Shown piece after piece: positions 58,701 through 64,000 of a stretch of DNA of 64,000 bases. Position 1 is the first letter of the stretch; each line of letters begins with the position of its first letter. The notes under the pieces are model-generated. The model made no database searches and was not told the origin of the DNA. It was given only the letters and a program-made list of their open reading frames with translations. Origin of the DNA: Drosophila miranda (lineage: Eukaryota > Arthropoda > Insecta > Diptera > Drosophilidae); NCBI RefSeq assembly GCF_003369915.1, contig NC_046675.1, positions 24,676,001 through 24,740,000 of the forward strand. Direction: 5' to 3'. The position numbers and the translations under genes were made by a program.

Positions 58701-61700
58701 CACCAATCGTCGTTATATTGGGTGTAATATTTATTCTTAGTTTCAAATAGGTTACACATGAGTTCCTTTTCATATCTTATTACGATATATTTTCCTCTCA
58801 TACCCTTGACTATCCATAGCGATAGATTGAAACTCATCAGCTGGTTAGAGGGCTGCCAACCCTACATTTATACAATACATACACATATTTCAAGTTCTAA
58901 TTTCATTTCTGATAATTCTTTTCATAAGCAAACCTAGAAAAATCTTCGCTAATGACTTAGTCATACATAGGTATATATATCTGAGACATGCAAATCGCAA
59001 TGTCAATGTACCCACAACACAGCCTGTATACGAGTAGTATCTATGAAACCAATCAAAGTTAGTCCAAGGCACTTATCAGACAGTCCATCAGCAGAGGCCA
59101 CTCGTGTCGAGTGTTTATTGAATGAATTTGCACAGTGATCCGCCATATGAAGCATAGTTATATGATACATAAAGATGTATATATGTAGATAGGTATAGGT
59201 ATTTGTGAGGCTCAACAGCTTTGCCAGGCCATCAATTCAATTATGGCAGCCGCTGAAATATTTTTGTTTTTTCTGAAAGCCAACTCATTGTGTGCGTAGC
59301 GTTTTTAGAAATTTCCCAGTGAACCATAGTTGTAAATATGTATAGCTATATCTCTGTGTATATATCTCTCTATGCAGCTAATTTTTCAATTTGCCACATT
59401 TCTGACTTTCATTTTACAACAACATTTTTCGCACAACGAGTGAAAACGACGTAGTTGATTTCACAATTTAGAAAAGTGCAAGCTTTTGTATTTTGTGCAC
59501 TATATAATCAGACTTGTGCACTTATCCAATATAGTTCACTTAATGTACTCATTCACTTTCTGAACGAGCACGAGTATATTGAATAATCAACTAATTCTGC
59601 CGACTTGAACAATTAATCGAAAGAACAGTTGAACCCTAGAGAAAGTTGAAATAGCCATCGGAACCCTAGAGATTGTTGAAACGAAACATCAATGGGATCA
59701 TAGAGATTGTTGCAGAAACCATCATGAAAACCTAGAGATTATTGAAACAACCATCATCGGAACCTTAGGGATTGCTGAAGCAATTACCATCGGAACACTA
59801 GAGATTGTTAATTCCCTCGCTGGGAGCAATCTTTGAATGGATGGAAAATTACTTATTTATGTATTTATTTTAATGGTTATGCTCGATTGCTGCTGTAAAG
59901 CGATAAGCCAAGAAATTAAAAATTAAAAACTAAAAAAAATCATACAATATTTAATAGCTAGTATGAACTTGACATTGTGCTCTCTTAATTGCCAAGTGCC
60001 AAGAACAGTCATAGTTGTCGGATTCGATGCCATTGCCCAGAGTCAGAGTCAGAGGCAGTCGTGTGCGGCGATTAGGAAAGAAGCAAAAACTTATTGACCA
60101 TAACAAGGGGTTTTGAACATTCAAATATAGTGGAAAATCGGGCAGAGCTTTTGGTTGATCGATGAAGGTTACGGTTGTCTTTATAAAGATTTTCCCTAGA
60201 GTCTAAGTCTATCTGTATCTAATATTATCTACAATTTCTGTGCGACTTTACTTACCCTTTCCACCAGGGCTCCTGGGCATTGCCGAAGCCAAAGCCGCCA
60301 AATGAGTTGAAGAACTCATTGCCAAAGAAGGGGAACGATTGCTGGAAGAATATCGCTGGATTGGGTGCATTCACATCTGTGGTGATCGCGTCCACATCTG
60401 CAAAGAGAAGATATGTGTATCCATGAGAAATAGATCGCTTTCGTGTACCCCCGCTTGTCACTTACTGAAAGGTTTCTGCTCCACTCCAGTTGTTGGCGGA
60501 ACGGGGCCGAGCGCTGGTCCCACATCCTGACGTCCCTGGGGCTGTTGCTGCTGCTCCAGGGGCACGAACTCAGTATCGAAGCTACTGCCGCTGCTGAAGA
60601 GTGGCAACAGGTGAGATTGTGGTCGCTGGGGGGCCAGCGGCATGGGACCGGGGGGACCACGGGCCCAGACACTTGCCACTCGCTGCGAGGCCTGGGCATG
60701 CATGGGCTCCAGATCGAGTGGTTCTAGTGGTGCTAGTGGTATGGGCGCGAACATAGTGCGATGCAGCGGCAATGGGTGTGTTAAGTGTGGCATAAAGCTG
60801 AAGTGGGGTAGGGCGAGGGTGTTCGAGTGTAAGTGCTATAGTTAGTGTATCTGGATCTGTATGTTTTGTGTGTGCTTGTGTTTGTTCATGCAAATTTCAT
60901 GGAGAACGGTTCGAAACGGAACGAAGTAGAGAACCCGAGCACCATAATTCATATGCCTTCATTGTTCCCTCACATAAAAGAAGCTCCCACACGGCCCCTA
61001 TAGATCCACAAAAGTCTGTGTATATATATATCTCTAAATACGTATATGTTCGGTTAGTATATATGCTGATCGTGCTCATTGTTTAGCTGATTTTTTTTGC
61101 GCAGCATTTGCCTGAGCCGCATATTAAGTGCCTCCCCCGGGCACTACCTTACAATCTCTGTACCAATGAAATCAAATGAAAATAACTTTTTAACAACCCA
61201 AAAAACCAATCACCAAACCAAACTGGAGATATTCCCCTTGCAGTGGTCCATCCGTAAACTGGGATTTATGTCAACGAAATGTTGCGATTTATTAATGCAT
61301 TTGGAATCTACTTATAGGAGCACCACCCTTCCCCAAGAGACACTTTCTAGAACATACTTTGGTTGCGGGTCATTAAAATTCGTTTCGCGGAAGCTAATTA
61401 AAAAAAACCCCCTCATCAGTGCTAAATAAAAAATAAAGAAACGAAACTATCTGGCAATAAACAATAAAAATATAATGCTTGAAAAGGCAAAACGTAAACA
61501 ATTTGTTCAACGACTCGCAGTACTCAAACTGTCTGTCCCTCACTTTTGATGGGTCTTCTGACTGGAGTTCTGTCTGTTCTGTGTGACTCATTATCCGAGT
61601 GGTACGTGAGGAGCTAGGGCTCACAGCGGCTTAGCCTCAGAGCCACAGAGAGACAGGCAATATATGTATTTAAGCCGACAAAGCGATTATGGATGGGGCT

Positions 61701-63942
61701 TTGGCATGGGCATTGGCCTGATAAATGTGTGTCTCTCCCTTGTCTCGTGTCTTGAGGAATTTATGTACTGAATCCACTGTGAATTTTACTGTTCTTCACT
61801 CTCAATCATTGTGTTGCATAATATATTTGTATACGATTGGGAATGAATGTAAACACATCTGAAACTAAATACTATTACGATCCCCTTTTTGACTGAAGAA
61901 TTCCAACTAATATTATTTTTGTATGCTGTAATGTGAATCATTTGGATGAAACCCTTAACTGAAACTTAAACCTATTTGTAATGCTCCTTAATTCAATGAT
62001 TATTTTCCTACTTACATATATACATACATAGCTATAGATTCTAAACATTCAAGTTAGTATATCTAAAAAAAGACAACAAATGTGCTTTCAATCTTAAATA
62101 AATCATTAAATTTCTCCAGAAAATGCTGCAGTTTAGTCTAGAAGCAAATTTAAGCGATCTTCTAAGTCTCCATACAATCCTTTTACTCCACTTAAATTCT
62201 AGTAATTCATTGTTCGATCTAATAATATTTCTAAATACTTGAAAAATAATACATTTCCGTATGATTGCGAATGAGATTAGTTAATAATGGTATTTTAAAT
62301 GTGAGAAAAAACGATGATGAAATCATTAATAAACTAAAGATTCCCAAGGGAAAGCTGATAAATGGAAGTGTCGGAAGGTGATACATCTAGAATAGTTCCT
62401 ATAAACATGCCTTTCTATTTATTTCGGAATACGTTTTAAACATTCCCCATGTTTTTTTCCTGACATAAAGACTGCCCCCTAAGTTATTTCTCCCACACCC
62501 ACAAGTCAGGTTTAAAGGTGCATATAAGCCCATTTTTTTTGTTGATCGATTTGCATACTATATTCCATTAAATTTTTAACATTTAGATGAAAGTCTAGAC
62601 AAATCAACTTTTGAATGATTCATGATATTATTGTAAGGAAAACCCCCTTCCCGAAACCCTTTTCTGGAACACTGGAGAATGCATAACGAATTCAGAAAAC
62701 AAATGAAATTTTTTAAGAAAATAGATTCTGTTCGCTCGGAACCAAAGCGAAAGTCATTGGCCACAGAGCAGGCAGCAAGAGAAAGAGAGGTGCTGATGGG
62801 GAATCACAGATTGTCGGTAAAATGGTAATGTGTAGCGGGGGGGTCGCAGTCGCAGTCCCCAGAGCGGTGGCTGGATCCGACCAAATGGCTGCCTGATTTA
62901 ATTAAAGCGCAACTGCGGCAGGCAGAACCAAACCATTTAGAGAGGAATACACAGAAAAAGAGCCACAGCAGCAGCAGTGACCCACTTCGAGGGCAGATTA
63001 TACGACTGTGGGGTGAGAATACCTGGGCCCCGAAATGGCACCTAGTGACGTGTCAAATGTCAATTGGTTTCAGGGCCAGCACTGATTGAGAATTGTGTCA
63101 AAGATGAGCCCTAGAGCGGCCTGAACCTAAAGGTTGAGCCGCCCCCGTCAGAGTCAGCCGAGTGTGGCGCAGATTGGAGGATGAAGATTTTGTTGGCCAA
63201 GTCCCGCGGCTGCATCTCTGGCGGATGCGATGGTGTTGCCCCACTTAAGTTGCACATTGTTCTCTTGCAGCAATATCTTTCGCAAACATACAGATAAATG
63301 CAAGAGCAGCAGAAAAGAGACTCCAAGACCCGTCTGAACTGCAGGGTTAGGCTCAATCGCGTCAGAACAATCTCCAGACAATCTCTCAACAGTTTCAGCT
63401 TAAGGTTTTATCAATTGAGGTCATTTCTGAAGCTTTGGTTGCGACTTTCTTTCTGAGCCTTCTTCCGCCTCCAACCACATTTCGGTCAACTTTATTTGCT
63501 GTTTTGTTTAGCAAGCGAAAAATTTCTCCCAGAACCAACAGACCTAAAGGTTTCTGACTCGAAAAAACTGTCATAAAATCCGAAGACTGAACCCGGTATT
63601 AGCCAACTTTTATGGAGTGTCTGTCTGTCAGTGGAGCTGTAAACCCGTAAAGAGTGTTTGTGTTCCTTAGGCGCTTAAATATTGAAACTGGTTGAAAATG
63701 TTTGGGTTTCTTCACATGTGAACTGCGTGTATTGTAAATATTGAAACTTGTTTCTGGTGTTTGTTTTGGTAAGTAGTTGTCAGTTTTTGCTGGATCTAGT
63801 CTACTGGGTATGAAATGCTGGGATTTTTTTTTTGGGAGGGAGGAAAGCGCTGTGTTGGCATATAGTTCACCTGGATTTGGATAAAGATTCGGAAGCATAA
63901 CCCACGGACTCCTCAAACTCAGATTCCGATCCGGAGCCTGAA
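55787..63942 (-). CDS. mfas: midline fasciclin (FAS1-domain protein), 5' end missing
   Basis: Eight exons join in phase: 63942-63871, 60797-60466, 60397-60256, 58186-57995, 57920-57635, 57570-57099, 57035-56353 and 56287-55787. They total 2,680 coding bases (about 893 codons). The start codon and signal peptide lie beyond the right edge. Fasciclin-I domain proteins are secreted or membrane-linked adhesion molecules (family of periostin and TGFBI). Midline fasciclin is expressed in CNS midline cells. Acidic and Pro/Gln-rich exons come first. Then FFGNEFFNSFGGFGFGN and a Cys-rich segment (VNSCMEKPNKHVCTK, TRQCCHGYG) precede about four FAS1 repeats with VTIFVPTDLAF, VTIFAPIDKAL and YTLLVPKNDVF. 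The GTNGVLHVID and ATNGILHEIND motifs end repeats 2 and 4. The 63871-63942 exon is supported by phase and splice sites only. Confidence 0.9.
58187..60255 (-). other. Large intron of midline fasciclin
   Basis: About 2.1 kb between coding exons, AT-rich, with no gene seen on either strand. It contains the minisatellite at 59631-59815. Confidence 0.7.
59631..59815. repeat. Degenerate 30-34 base minisatellite in the mfas intron
   Basis: Six imperfect tandem copies start near 59631, 59661, 59695, 59727, 59760 and 59793. The core is GAACCCTAGAGATTGTTGAA followed by a spacer ending CCATC(AT)CG. Copies differ by several substitutions and small indels, so the array is not recently homogenised. Confidence 0.8.
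60798..63870 (-). other. Large upstream intron of midline fasciclin
   Basis: About 3.1 kb with no convincing exon on either strand. Frames such as 61097-61429 and 63111-63389 have no domain or splice support. It may hold regulatory elements for midline expression, but I cannot point to specific sites. Confidence 0.55.
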
Positions 63943-64000
63943 CTGAAATTGCAATTAATCATTTATTGGTGGGGAAGGAGCTACGATAGGTAGTACAAGG

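Overview
The window is nuclear DNA from a fly of the genus Drosophila. It has short introns (about 55-80 bp) with GT-AG borders, housekeeping core-promoter motifs, GA/CA/CAG simple repeats, and proteins that match known fly proteins almost residue for residue (Asunder, Belphegor, Aurora A, Midline fasciclin, Mat89Ba). Several proteins differ in length from what I recall of D. melanogaster, and there is an extra tandem mitochondrial carrier gene. I therefore think it is a different species, but I cannot name it from the sequence.

Layout. (1) 1-11,800: gene-poor, simple-repeat-rich DNA that reads like the 5' regulatory or intronic region of a gene whose coding part lies elsewhere; I can support only a few candidate exons and promoter motifs. 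(2) 11,904-22,122: a compact cluster of Mat89Ba (NOL6 homologue, +), an unrecognised spliced gene (-), asunder (Integrator subunit 13, -) and belphegor (ATAD3A homologue, +). asunder and belphegor are divergent. (3) 22,123-25,400: a possible orphan C-terminal exon, a broken Tc1-type transposon and a dispersed AT-rich repeat. (4) 25,442-36,059: a PNISR-like SR protein (+), a ZAD C2H2 zinc-finger protein (-), aurora A (+) and a GOLIM4-like type II membrane protein (-). (5) 36,060-38,500: dispersed repeats ending at the promoter of the first carrier gene. (6) 39,702-45,194: three tandem mitochondrial glutamate-carrier genes. The middle one looks like a chimera of its two neighbours. (7) 45,364-49,340: an SLC35F6-like transporter (-) and a short secreted ZP-type protein (-). 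(8) 50,777-54,775: two aldo/keto reductase paralogues (-). (9) 55,787-63,942: the 3' eight exons of midline fasciclin (-), whose 5' end lies beyond the window.

The genes do not form one pathway. Most are housekeeping (ribosome biogenesis, Integrator, mitochondrial structure and transport, mitosis). The most interesting points are the carrier-gene chimera, a dispersed repeat whose end carries Motif 6-type core-promoter elements and sits in sense orientation upstream of three different genes, and a ZP protein with no visible ZP-C half. Exon borders were derived by hand from frame continuity and GT-AG sites. UTRs and transcription starts are mostly not resolved.
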